From the NCBI GenBank assembly GCA_036874045.1, contig CM072341.1:10428501-10492500 (forward strand): a stretch of 64,000 bases of DNA, written 5' to 3'. The translations under genes and the position numbers were made by a program. This DNA is from Cymodocea nodosa (taxonomy: Eukaryota; Streptophyta; Magnoliopsida; Alismatales; Cymodoceaceae). Shown here piece after piece: positions 20,500-31,902 of the stretch. The notes beneath the pieces are model-generated. The model ran no database searches. It saw nothing but the letters and a program-made list of their open reading frames with translations, and was not told where the DNA came from. How positions within the stretch are numbered: the first letter of the stretch is position 1; every line of letters begins with the position of its first letter.

Positions 20500-22652
20500 T
20501 GTAAACACTTTTATGTGTTGTTAAATTAATGGTAAAAGCGTAAATTTTACATTTATAACCGCAAGTGCACGGTGCCCATTGTAATAAGCATGTGCAAGTA
20601 CGGGTCGAATCTACAAGGAGTTTGTCTTAAATAATTTTATTAAAATGATTATCCGATTAAATATCTACATTAAACTAATTCATAATTAAACTCTAATTAC
20701 TTAATATTAATATAGAAAATTCGTAGCACAATTAAAGTTTATAAAATTACCCCAAAATCCAATTAGTTATGATAAGATATTTAAGAAATCAATGAGTATT
20801 AATTCAAAAATCACAGAATTTATGCTCGACTTTTAACTCTAATAACTTCCAACTTGAACATTTAAAAATCCAGAATAAATAACGGTTGGAAGGATCCTCG
20901 AAATATCTTTCAAATGGAAGTAATTTTGTGGATTAACACAAATTAAAACGCTAGAAATATCTTATTTAAGAAAGGGGTGCAGACAGTTATGGAAACTTTC
21001 CAAAAATGCACCTTCGGTTCAAAAATCAAATCTCCGTCAAATCTTCATGAAATGCTACAAAATAAGCACGCCTTGAAAGTAGATCTGTTACACCAACAAG
21101 GAAAATTTACAGAATTGAATTCCACAAAATACACGATGCAAGCACAGCACAGGTGTCAAGATCAAAACTAGCATTCAACAGAGACTCAAAACTGCTGATA
21201 CCTTCACAAAATAAAATCAAAAAGCTTCGAAAAACATTCTAAAAAATTCTAAAAGTTTGTAAAATTGTTCTACACTCATTATACTTACAAAAAAAAACAA
21301 AAAAAGGAATTTAGATATGATCAACAAGTGCATACAATTTGAAGAAAAGCTACTAACATTCTAGCCATCTAAGAAACGGAAAACTGCCTTCACAATTTAC
21401 ACCATCACCATCATTCACATGAAACATATGATATGAACTCAATTCTTATATCAATTAACATCAAAACAATATATAATCTTTAATTTAGAACATTTGAAAC
21501 AAATATTTATGCATAGAATTTCGTTCTTCCACATACTAAAACTATACTCATACATATAAAATTGTAAAACATGAAAACTAGTATGAGGATCTCTCCTTTC
21601 CATCATACCTTTTAATCTTCCACGTTTCTTCAAGCAATGACTCCCCAAAGTCCTTGAAATCGATACTCCAAAGGGCTGTCACCACCTATAGCACGTCCAA
21701 GTGAAGCTTCTAAGGTTGCCTTGAAGAAGAGTGGTACACGTCCTCAAGATCTTACCTCCAAGACCCACAACTTTGGCTTCCACATCTAAGAATGGTGCTT
21801 CCGATGACTCAACCCTGAAGATCCTAACCTTTAAATCCACTCCAAATTAGTCACACAAGCCTCCCAATCCACCAAGATGAACGCCCAAGGAGATCCTAAC
21901 GTATGGCCATCTGAATTGAAGAGAAGGTGTCTTCTTGGAGGAGTGGAAGATGCCAAAGCTCACCATTCTTGAAGGGAGCTTGTTCAAGATCAAGGGGAAG
22001 ATGGGACTTTCCAGATGAAGATGCTGGAATGGCTAGAGCCGCCGGCTGCAAATGTGTTGGAAGAGGAGGAGATAGCCTACAATTGAGTGGTCAAACACTT
22101 TAAATACTCTAGGCTTTTGTTGCTTAGGCTCCAATAAGTTGCATCCAATGGCCCACATTTTTTTCCTCTTTGATCCACCTTGATTTCATGATTTATTGAC
22201 CTATAAAACTCAAAACCAAGTTGGATGCACATATACATTGAATATAAATCATATGATGCAAATATAGTATACATGCATGCATGAGATGCCATATATGGAA
22301 AGTTGCCAAATTAGGAAGGTTTTGGTCTACAACTTTTTCACATGTACATACATGAATTACTTAAAGTTCTTTAGTTTAACATCATATTTAAGTGATTTGG
22401 AAATCATACAATGTATATAAAGTCATACATTGAAGAATTATAAGAATTATGTCTAATACAAGGGCTTTTGACTAAGTGTTTAATTGATAAAGGATAAATT
22501 TGTACATTATCAACTATTTAATCCCTAATTCATGCATATGTCTAAAAATATGATTTTCATGTAATCTTTCATAAGAACATAAATAATGATGACTTATAAT
22601 CCTTAACATGCATGAATTAACATATATAAAATGCACAAATTGATACTTTACA
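20500..22652 (-). repeat. 5' LTR of the Athila-like element
   Basis: 2153 bases, TGTAAA...TTTACA, the partner of 8709-10851. It adjoins the primer-binding site and is followed on its outer side by the target duplication CAGTT at 22653-22657. As the 5' LTR it carries the promoter for this element. Confidence 0.93.
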
Positions 22653-22867
22653 CAGTTACAGAAATAGGGAATTCAAAGGAAAACCAGGATTGCACGTATC
22701 ACACAGGAATTCACTCGTGAAATGAAGAAGAAATCACCATCATTGATATGAATGAAGGAAATCCAACTGATCATTTAAGCAAAAATAATTACTATTGAAA
22801 GAAATATAAAAGAAAAGAAGAAAGTGTGGGGAGATTGGTGGAGAACTGCGTTAACTATAGGAAGTGT
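22653..22867 (+). repeat. LTR2 of the F-box element, part 2 of 3
   Basis: Starts with the second CAGTT and matches 957-1175 of LTR1 (ACAGGAATTCACTC region). It ends at the truncated edge of SIRE-2 near 22868. The LTR1 segment equivalent to about 1175-1790 is missing here, so loss of about 600 bases accompanied the junction. Confidence 0.75.
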
Positions 22868-23183
22868 CATCTGTAATTTTATCAATAATCTTGCATATAT
22901 TATCTTCAAACAGTACATAGTATCCATTATCAATTAGTTTTATAGCACTCAGCAAATTAAATCCTAGGTTTTCTACATATAGTACATTCGAAATAATACA
23001 AGTAGGAGTTATTTGAACATTGCTCATACCTATGATTTTATCCTTGATTTTGTTTCTAAATATTACACTTCCTTTCTTGGTATTTGTAAAATTTTTCAGT
23101 AGACTTTTTTGTCTGGTCATGTGACTTGATGCTCCACTATCTAAAATCCATTTAGATGTTGTTTTCTCCTGCAAAACAAATTA
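22868..23183 (-). pseudogene. pol: SIRE-2 protease fragment
   Basis: Translates to a segment with the copia aspartic protease motif WILDSGASSHMTRQ and the downstream block YVENLGFNLLS. It matches the SIRE-1 protease (38273-38878). The frame runs off at the truncation near 22868, where F-box-element LTR begins. A TAA at 23181-23183 separates it from Gag at the same place as in SIRE-1. Confidence 0.85.
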
Positions 23184-25364
23184 AGAAGAACTATTTCTTG
23201 GTACCAAATGTCTTTGAGGACCGAGTTCATTAAAAGCATATTTCTTCTTTTTGGTTAAAAATAGCTTAACATTATCATTTATATTTTTATTAGTTCTAAG
23301 TACTACTGATTTATCATTAGCTTCATACTTATAGAATTATTGCTCTTATTGATATTTTGTTTATGTTCAGATGTAGTATAACTAAGACCAAACCGATTTT
23401 TATCAGAAATTAATTTATTTTGGTCATGCTCATACATTTCAGCAAGTTCATATCAAGATTTTGTACTAGTATTTAAATTTTCAGTACATACAATATCTTT
23501 TTCTGCGCATGAATTTTCAGATAAAGAACATGCAGATCCAGTAATTGGTCTAATACTAGAGTTTTGAATTTTATACTTAGGTTCCTGAATTTCTAATTTA
23601 CCACAATTGTCTATAATTTTAGAAGCATTAGTAACTAAATTTTCAGAACAAGAAACAAGATTTTTAGAAGCATTGATAGTCATGTTAGAAGTACATTTAG
23701 ATAAATCACATTGGTTTATATTATTACTGCATGATTCATCCCTTGAAGTACCAACTTCTACATATTTATTACCTTGTTTTATGATAAAAGGAATTTTAGT
23801 CTTAGATTTACTTGAACTGCAACTAATAAATCCTTTGTCGACTTAAGATTCAAGGTATTCAAGATAATCAAATCCTAAGCCAAATTTATATGACACTGCA
23901 GGGGTACTAGTTAGTTTGTCTAACTTAGTTTGACTTAAATTTCATTTCTCAATGGTGGAATTTAAATCTAGCTCTCTCATTTTTAATCTATTAATCTCTA
24001 ACTCAAGATCATTTATGTTGTTTTTCAATTTTTCATTTTTAGATTCTATCTTTAATTTTTCAGCATTTATATTCTGTAACTGTTCATGCAAGACACATTC
24101 ATTAAATCTAAATTTATTCAAATATCTAGCATGATTTTCATTATCACATTTAAACTTTTCTAAAGTAGTAGACAAGAAACAATTTTCTTCTTTTGTAATG
24201 GACAAAGAGTTTCTAATATCCTTATTTTCTAGTTTACAAACTTTACATTTTTGTAATAATGCCTGATAAGCACATAATAAGTCATCAAAGTTAAAATCTG
24301 AATGACTTTCAAGATTAGATATTACCTTAGTCTCATTTTCCATAAAGCACACATGAGCAACGTCTACTAATTCTTGTTCTTCTTCTGAATGTGAAGATTT
24401 TGATGATAATTCCTCGGATTTAGACTCTTCTGACGTGTCATCCCAAGTGACCTTCAAAGTCTTTTTCTTGTAAAATTTTTTCTAAGATTTCTGAGTCTTC
24501 TTCTTCTGATTTGTCCTACTTTGCTTTTCATTTTTCCTTATAGGACAATTTGGAGAAAGATGTCTAGGTTTCTTGTAGTTGTAACATACATACTTTCTAG
24601 ATGAAGAATTCTTTTCATTTAGTGACTTTGGCATTAAGGGTTTGTCATTTCTGTTCCTTTGCTGTTTCCTAGTTTTCCATGCTTTCTTGAATTTCCTAGT
24701 CAGCAAAATCAAATCCTCGTCAGAATCAATTGATATTTTAGAATCTGAATTAATTTCAAAGGCTATTTCTTTCTTCATTTTTAATTTGTTGTGACTCAGT
24801 GAATCATTTAATTGAACTTCATAAGCAATTAAATTTCCTATAAGCTCATTTATAGTACAAACATTTAAATCTCGTGATTCCTCAATGGATGTTACTTTTT
24901 AAGACCACTTGGAACTTAGGGATCTGAGAGTTTTTCTCACTAAATCCTTTTGTTCAAAGTTATTTCCTAAGTATTTTAAAGAGTTTATTATATCTAGGAA
25001 TCTGGAAAACATTTCAGAAATATTTTCGTCTTCATGCATCTTAAAGAGTTCATACTTATGAATTAACATGTTAATCTTAATCTCTTTAACTTGAGAAGTA
25101 CCTTCATATGAAACTTCTAATGCATGTCACACCTCATAAGCAGATTTATATGCCGACACTTTATTGAACTGTTCATAACTTAATGCATAAAATAAGATAT
25201 GTAAGTCTTTAGCATTTAGAGTTTCATTTTCTTTTTCAGTAATTGTCCAAGTATTATAAGGAGTAGTTAACAGAGTATATGGTTTAAAGATCATAAACCA
25301 CAACTTGTGATCTATACTTTAAAGAAAGAATGTCATCCTCTATTTCCAATATTCAAAATGTATT
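23184..25364 (-). pseudogene. gag: SIRE-2 Gag, broken
   Basis: Long copia Gag. Visible parts are the zinc knuckle CYNYKKPRHLSPNC (24482-24778; second Cys changed to Tyr and Gly to Arg against CYNCKKPGHLSPNC in SIRE-1), a long coiled-coil (23942-24457, leucine-rich heptads around ENCFLSTTLEKFKC) and a low-complexity C-terminus (23453-23683). The N-terminal Gag domain (about 24790-25330) has several stops. The coding sequence is cut at 25364 by Tork-1 and resumes at 42927. Confidence 0.85.
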
Positions 25365-25743
25365 TGTGATGCGTGTGTCTTCCATCAAGTATATGTATAT
25401 GTATATGTCATTGTATATGATTGTATTTCTTTGGTAATTTGTACAAGGGCAAACTTGTCTTTTGGGTATCACCAACCGTTGCCCCTATATATATAAGAGG
25501 TCATCCACGTCCAAGGGATGCTATGCCAAACCATCCCTTAATTTTGTTCTCCCCCTTCTTTGTATCACCAACCATATAGCAAGGAATCACGATAGATTGA
25601 TCACCCGTTGACGTACCCGTGTTGGGGAACCACGTAAATTTGTTGTTCTTCGAATTCTCCACTCGCAATCCTCTCTTCCACACAGATCTCTTCTCCACAC
25701 CACCCCTAGATGCTCCACGTTTGTTTGATTTTTCTGTAAAACA
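25365..25743 (+). repeat. Tork-1 5' LTR
   Basis: Begins TGTGATGCGTGTGTCTTCC and ends CTGTAAAACA before the primer site. A TATATATATAAGAGG stretch near 25484-25500 is a plausible TATA box for the element's promoter. Its partner is 42549-42918. Confidence 0.9.
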
Positions 25744-25757
25744 ACTGGTATCAGAGC
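25744..25757 (+). other. Tork-1 primer-binding site, initiator tRNA-Met
   Basis: ACTGGTATCAGAGC directly after the 5' LTR; TGGTATCAGAGC is the sequence complementary to the 3' end of plant initiator tRNA-Met used by most copia elements. Confidence 0.92.
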
Positions 25758-25790
25758 TAGGTTGGACATCTTCAGGTTTGCATCTGAAGT

Positions 25791-26165
25791 TTCGAAGAGT
25801 TTCATCAAGGTTCAAGCCATTTCCGGAAGGGATCTCTCCATTGTTGTAACTATCGTCGTCGCCGGCGCTAGTCTGCACACTCCGACGCCAAGTCGTGCGC
25901 GTTCCTCGTACGTTCTCCGTTGCATCTCAAATTTTGAGGACGTGTAGTAAGCTTCCTAAAATTCCTTCCTTTAAAATTTCGAAGAGATTGATCAAGGTTC
26001 AAGCCATTTCCGCAAGGATATCCCCCATGGCCGCAACTGTCGTCGTCGCTGGCACCAGTCTGCACACTCCAACGTTAAGTCATGCGCCTTCCTCGTCTGT
26101 GCTCCGTTGCGTCTCAAATTTTGAGGACGTGTAGTAAGCTTCCTGAACTTCCTTCCTTTAAAATT
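25791..26165 (+). repeat. Tandem duplication of about 187 bases in the Tork-1 leader
   Basis: Unit 1 (25791-25977) and unit 2 (25978 to about 26165) share TTCGAAGAG, AAGGTTCAAGCCATTTCCG and CAAATTTTGAGGACGTGTAG. Tork-2 has a single equivalent unit (about 49600-49790). The units are relatively GC-rich and open in one frame, but no start or domain supports a protein. Confidence 0.85.
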
Positions 26166-26493
26166 ATGGTTAGAAGTTTCGTATTCAGAGAGATACAGCA
26201 GGAGGCGTCTGGCTAGGGTATAGTAGTTTTCTAGACGAGTGACTCTTTGATTGTCGGATTTTGGGCATTTTGTAATTGTGGTTTTGTGCTTGGTTTGTGC
26301 AAGTATTTGCTATTGTTTTGTGATAAGTAGTGTGCTTGGCTTGTGGCTGATTGCATTTCATTGAAATCAGTAGTTTCAATAGCATATTGTTGTTGAGATA
26401 TTGCTTGCTATTGTGTACCTTGCTGCAGAATTGTGTTTGTTGAAATCATATTGTATCTCGTGTGTATTGCTGGTTGTTTGTTGTTTTGAAAAT

Positions 26494-27240
26494 ATGAATA
26501 CTTCGGGGTTAAAGATAGAAAAGTTTGATGGTAAGAATAGCTTTAGCTTATAGCAAATTAAGATGAAAGCACTTCTAAAGCAACAAGGTATTTGGGCTCT
26601 TTTAAATAAGGAAACTACTTTGAATAGAAATTCGCCAGAGTTTGAATTGCAGGAGGAGAAAGCTCACTCCACCATCTTATTGTATTTGTCTGATGAAGTT
26701 ATAATAGAAGTTGCCGATGAATCTACCTCGTTAGGTCTTTAACAGAAACTTGAGTCATTGTATATGACTAAGTCTTTAACAAACAAATTTTTGTTAAAGC
26801 AGAGATTGTTCTCTTTAAAGATGATAGAAGGTGTACCTCTTAAGCAGCACTAAGATCAGCTAAATGCTATTCTGATGGAACTCAAGAATATTGGAGTAAT
26901 CATAGAAGATGAAGATGTAGCTCTTATCTTGCTTTGTTCACTCCCATTGAATTATGAAAACTTTGTTCAATCTTATGTAATTAGAAGAGATTCAATTACA
27001 CTTGAAGAAGTGAGGTCCAGCCTTCATTCCAAGGAGCTCAAGCACATGGTGCATGGTAGAAACGAGGCAAGTGGTGTTGGCCTCTCAACTCAGTAGCAAG
27101 AAAATAGGAGAAGAAGCCAGAGACAAGGTGGAGGGAAGAATAGAAGCAGAAGCAAGTCAAAGGGCAAGTACTCTAGGGATACTTGCCATTACTGTAAGGA
27201 GAAAGGACACTAGAAATCACATTGCCCCAAGCTTATGAAC
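26494..27240 (+). pseudogene. gag: Tork-1 Gag, broken by nonsense codons
   Basis: ATG at 26494 opens MNTSGLKIEKFDG. A UBN2/copia Gag core follows (YMTKSLTNK, LKQRLFSLKM, LNAILMELKNIG, LLCSLPLNYENF) and a CCHC knuckle near 27176-27222 (CHYCKEKGH...C). There are no frameshifts; the damage is stops in place of Trp/Gln codons, for example TAG at 26551-26553 and TAG at 27097. The frame runs without shift into pol, so this was one Gag-Pol ORF. Confidence 0.88.
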
Positions 27241-29801
27241 AAAGGAAAGGCTGTTGTGGCAGAAACTAGTTCTATGTCAGGTGATGACTTTTCTCTTACA
27301 ATTTGTTGCAGTGCCTATTCTAATGATCATTGGATTATGGACTCAGGAGCTTCACATCATATGACTCCTACTAGGGAGTATTTTGACACCTACGAGCAAG
27401 TAGAGGGTGGTCAAGTGACTTTGGCCAATGATGATGTGTGTTCTAGAGTTGGTGTGGGCACTATAAAATTTAAACTGCATGATGGCACAATTAGAATTCT
27501 AGAGGACATTTGGCACGTCCCAAAGCTTGGAAAAAGTTTGATCTCACAAATGGCCCTTGATGCTAAGGGTTATAGATATACAGGTGGTGAGGGGAAGATC
27601 AGCATACTGAAAGGCTCATTAGTTGTTATGAAGGGAACCAAATCTAGTTCCTTATACATTTTGCAGGGCACTCCAATTGTTGGCGCAGCTACATCAGCTA
27701 TATCTAGTCAGCAAGATTTTTCTACCATATGGCACTCAAGGATGGGTCATTTGGGGTAGAAATGAATGCAGAAACTGAGTAGTCTGGGCATGTTTGATGG
27801 GCACAAGGTTGCTTGTATTGACATGTGCAAGCATTGTGTCTTTGGCAAACAGAAAAGAGTGTCATTTGCATGTAGTTAGCATAGATCCAAGGGAGTTCTT
27901 GATTATATTCATGTTGATTGTTGAAGGCCTTCACGTTAGCCTTCTATTGTAGGTTCCAGATATTTTCTTTCTATCATTGACTGTCATTCAAGGATGAACT
28001 GGGTTTACTTTTTGACACACAAAAGTGAAGTTTTTTCTTGCTTCAAGCATTGGAAGAAGCAGATAGAAAACCAAATAGACAGAAAGGTAAAATATCTTAG
28101 AACTGATAATAGTCTTGAGTTTTGTTCTCAAGAATTTGATAACTTTTGTAAAGATGAAGGCATTACATGGCATAACACTGTCAGGTATACCCCTCGGCAA
28201 AATGGAGTGGCTAAAAGATTGAACAGAACACTCCTAGAAAAGGCACGTTGTATGCTGTCTCATGCAGGTTTGAGCAAGAAGTTTTGGGCAGAGGCTATTA
28301 ACACAGCTTCCTATCTAGTGAACAGGTCCCCTTCTAGTGCCTTAAATGGGAAGATACCTCTTGAGGTATGGTTCAAAAGATCTGCTAGTTATTCAAAGCT
28401 CAGAATTTTCGAGTGTCCAGCTTACTATCATGTGAATAATGGCAAGCTGGAACCACGTGCCAAGAAAGGCATATTTATGGGCTATGGTGTTGGTGTAAAG
28501 GGATACAGGATATATGATATTGAATCTCACAAAGTAATATATAGCCATGATGTTACTTTTGATGAGAATTCTCTTTTGCAGGCAATAGATAAACTAGCAA
28601 GTGAAACACCAGAAATTGAGCACACCCTTCCTGAACAGATGGAGATAGATGACGCACAACAGCCACCTATCACTGATCAAGTTGAAATTAGAGAAATCTC
28701 ATCTGAAACTCAGGAAAATGAAGTTGAGGAGGAAGAGGTGGAGCAACCACCACCAAGAACCATTGGCAAAGATCGTCCTAGAAGAGACGTTAGACCTCCG
28801 ATTAGATATGGCTACGACAGTTTGGTTGCTTTTGCCTTACAAGTAGCAGTTGAGGTGGAGGATTCTGTTGATCCACCTACATATGAAGCTGCAATGAAAG
28901 ATTCAAAAGCTGGTCTTTGGATGTCTGCTATGGAGGAGGAACTCCAATCTCTCCATAAGAACAAGACTTGGGAACTAGTGAAACGTCCAAAGAACACAAA
29001 TATTGTTGGTTGCAAATGGGTCTATAAGAAGAAGATTGGGACTCAAGGCAACGTAGGTGTGCAACACAAGGCAAGATTAGTCGCCAAAGGTTATTCACAG
29101 CGAGAAGGAGTTGACTTCAATGAGGTATTTGCTTATGTTGTACGTCATACATCTATTAGAATTTTGTTATCCATTGCTGCAGCACAGAATTTAGAATTGG
29201 GACAACTAGATGTAAAGACAACCTTCTTGCATAGTGAGTTGGAAGAAAATATTTGGATGGAACAACCAACAGGGTTTGGGTGAAAGGTAAATCTGATTGG
29301 GTGTGCAAATTAAATAAGTCCTTGTATGGACTTAAATAGTCACCACGCCAATGGTACAAAATGTTTGATGCCTTTATAGTTAAAGTTGGTTTTAGACGCA
29401 GCAACTATGATTCATGTGTATATGTTAAAACTCTTGATAAGAGTACATATGTTTATTTGTTATTGTATGTTGATGATATTCTTATAGCTGCGAAGAATAT
29501 CGAAGTGATACAGGAGCTGAATGACACATTAAAATCAAAATTTGATATGAAGGATCTTGGTCCAGCTGGCAGAATTCTTGGAATGGAGATTAGGCGTGAA
29601 AGAAATTCTACTAAGTCGTTTTTGAATCAATAGAAGTATATTGAGAAGATCCTTAGCAGATTTGGTATAGCTTCATGCAAAGCCATTAGCACGCCTTATG
29701 ACAAAAATGTCAAATTGTCCTCTACGATGTGTCCACAAACTGATTCTAAAAAGCTTGATATGCAGCAAGTTCTTTATGCATAGGCAGTTGGAAGTCTTAT
29801 G
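27241..29801 (+). pseudogene. pol: Tork-1 protease, integrase and reverse transcriptase, 3' truncated
   Basis: Order PR-IN-RT, as in copia. Protease: WIMDSGASHHMTPT near 27331. Gag-pre-integrase: HSRMGHLG near 27733, followed by C..C (DMCKHCVFGKQ). Integrase core: DYIHVDC, LRTDNSLEF, then NGVAKRLNRTLLEKARCML; the third catalytic residue is Lys (codon 28213-28215) instead of Glu. RT: WVYKKKIGTQGN, QLDVKTTFLH, YVDDI near 29470. Stops cluster in 27757-27940, a one-base shift occurs near 29280 and further TAGs lie after it. The coding sequence stops at AVGSLMY, where SIRE-1 begins; the RNase H end is found at 42303-42480. Confidence 0.9.
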
Positions 29802-29804
29802 TAT

Positions 29805-31404
29805 GCTACACAAGAGGGGGGTGAATTGTGTATTTTTAATATTTTCTGAAATATAATTGAAACTTTAAAACTCAAAAACAAGTCGAGACATTATTTTCAT
29901 AAAATCATTTTTATTCAAGGTTTCAATTACAATATACAATTCAATTCTCCTCAGAAATTGTAGATGTAATTATATTTCGATACCATGTATCATCTAAATA
30001 ATTTCATAACTACAAATAGAGCAAACTAATTTACGGAATTTAAAACTTTTCTCCCTATTTGAGATCTTTCTTCTTCTTCTTTTTCTTCTTCAGCAATTCT
30101 TCAGTGACGAATATCTTGTCTTTTCATGCTTCACCGAATTTGCTTTCTTCTAATACTTCAAATCTTCAGTGACGAAAATCTTACCTTTTTATGCTTCACT
30201 GAACTTTCTTCCACCTGAGAGATTTTCCCCGAGAAGGTGTTTTTGATCCCTGAAAAAGATTTTTCTTTTGGTGTGCAGGGATGGTTTGATCCTTGAAAAG
30301 ATTTTTCGTTTTGTGTGCAAGGATAAATTGATCAACGAGAATTCTATGTCTTTTATACTGTATCTTCATTTCATGCATATCCTTCACGTTTAACCACTAC
30401 CAGTTTTCCACTTCTCCACATCTTTTCTTTTTCCTTCATCGAAACACACACGTTCTAACCCACGTTTATATTTCAAATTTTCTTCAATCATCAGTCTTGG
30501 ATCTCTGAAAAATTCCCTGCAAAATAAACTTTCTCGTCCAAAAGTTTTTCATCAGTGTAATAAGAAGTCGTTACTTTAATGTTAACTAAACGAGTAACAC
30601 AAGTATATATATAACTTAACGTTTCTAGCTTAACGAGTTCCTCATGTGCCATTTCACGTGACAAGTACTGTAGCTAATTCAACGAACTAAGTCTGTGGTG
30701 TTATGCTATCTCAATGAACCATCTCCGTTGTGTTATGATAACTCAACGAACCATTTCCGTTGTGTTATGATAATTCAACGAACCAGTAATAAACAAATGT
30801 TTTTATAATAAGAATTTTACCACGTGCAAAAAATAACAACTTAAGTTTATAATGCTAACCTAACGCGTTGCCTTAGTGTTCAATATAGCAACTCAACGTG
30901 TTTAGTTATGTTAACTTAACGAGTTAAACATGTGCACCTCACGTGATACAATACAACATTCGTAACTTATAATTTCACCACGTGCATAACACTAACTTAA
31001 CGAGTTCGTCTCTTCTTTTACTCACTAACTTAACGAGTTATCACGTGACCTATTTTAACCTTTAAGCCTCTAACTTAATGAGTTCTCACGTGACCTCTAT
31101 ATAAACAAAACTCTAACTTAACGAGTTGTCTAAACGTGCACTATTCATGATACAGAAGATATAACATTAAAACATATCATGCTTTTCAATAAAAACACAT
31201 GTTAACTTAACGATTTGCTAAATGAGAAATTAATGCAACGAAACGACTAGATATTAACTTCAGATCCAATACAGACAAGTATTTATATCAGTTAGCTTTT
31301 TCTGTATTAATTGATGATTTTAATTTCTTTTCACAAGCAATAGTAATTGAGCAAATATGATTATTTTCATTCAGCACACATCATCAAAACAAAAATACTC
31401 AACA
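29805..31404 (-). repeat. SIRE-1 3' LTR
   Basis: Inner end reads CTCAACA (31398-31404), i.e. TGTTGAG on the minus strand. The outer end begins GCTACACAAGAGG, lacking about the first dozen bases of TGTAGGATCGTATGG. It carries many TAACTTAACGAGTT words and CACGTG sites, as in the other SIRE-A LTRs. Confidence 0.9.
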
Positions 31405-31420
31405 ATCTCCCCCTTTTTGA
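31405..31420 (-). other. SIRE-1 polypurine tract
   Basis: Minus strand AAAAAGGGGGAGAT immediately before the 3' LTR, the expected plus-strand primer. A second C-rich stretch (CTCCCCCTTTTTGTC, about 31712-31726) is a possible upstream repeat. Confidence 0.85.
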
Positions 31421-31902
31421 TAATGACAAAACCATATTAAATCAATTATGAAATATGTTTAACTCAACAAAGCACTTTCGTTGGGTTAACTTTTAAATCA
31501 ACAAACTTGTTTGTTGACTTAAGTTCACTTAAGCTTATTTCTATTGTTTGTGTAAATTTTACCTCTTAGAACTAAAACTCTTAGATGTCAATAATTATAT
31601 AAGTATCAGTTTTCTAATTATCATCTGTCAGATTACAATAACCATTTAAATAGCATCTCCTTTTATAATATATATATGCAATTAAGATCATAATCATCTT
31701 TTTATAATATTTCTCCCCCTTTTTGTCATTAATCAAAAAGATAATTACAGAGAATATATATATATATATATAAGAGAATTACAACAACGATTTCTGTAAA
31801 CAAGAATAATAATTGAACACATTTACAGAAAAATGTATTGTTCAAAGAATCAAACAAGTAATACAAACATTACATTTTGTATTCAGAAACAAACAAAAAC
31901 AG
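31421..31902 (-). other. Non-coding stretch between envelope-like ORF and polypurine tract
   Basis: AT-rich; contains an AT dinucleotide run near 31755-31772 and a copy of the CTCCCCCTTTTTGTC stretch. No ORF or RNA gene is recognised. Confidence 0.6.

Larger units (their letters stand above)
8709..22652 (-). mobile_element. Athila/Tat-like Ty3 retrotransposon with Gag downstream of integrase
   Basis: A 13.9-kb element bounded by two LTRs of about 2.15 kb that begin TGTAAA and end TTTACA, flanked by perfect 5-bp duplications CAGTT (8704-8708, 22653-22657). It reads on the minus strand: 5' LTR 22652-20500, tRNA-Asp primer site, long leader, pol (CCHC segment, protease, reverse transcriptase, RNase H, integrase), then a separate intact Gag gene and a non-coding tail before the 3' LTR. 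Pol is broken by several nonsense changes and frameshifts and its reverse transcriptase lacks one catalytic Asp, so this copy is not autonomous. The LTRs differ visibly, mostly by transitions, so it is not a very recent insertion. The placement of Gag is unusual. Confidence 0.92.

Noticed and set aside
25501-26134. Several overlapping ORFs on both strands in the Tork-1 leader
   Set aside because: They arise from GC-richer duplicated leader sequence; no domains, and Tork-2 does not preserve them.
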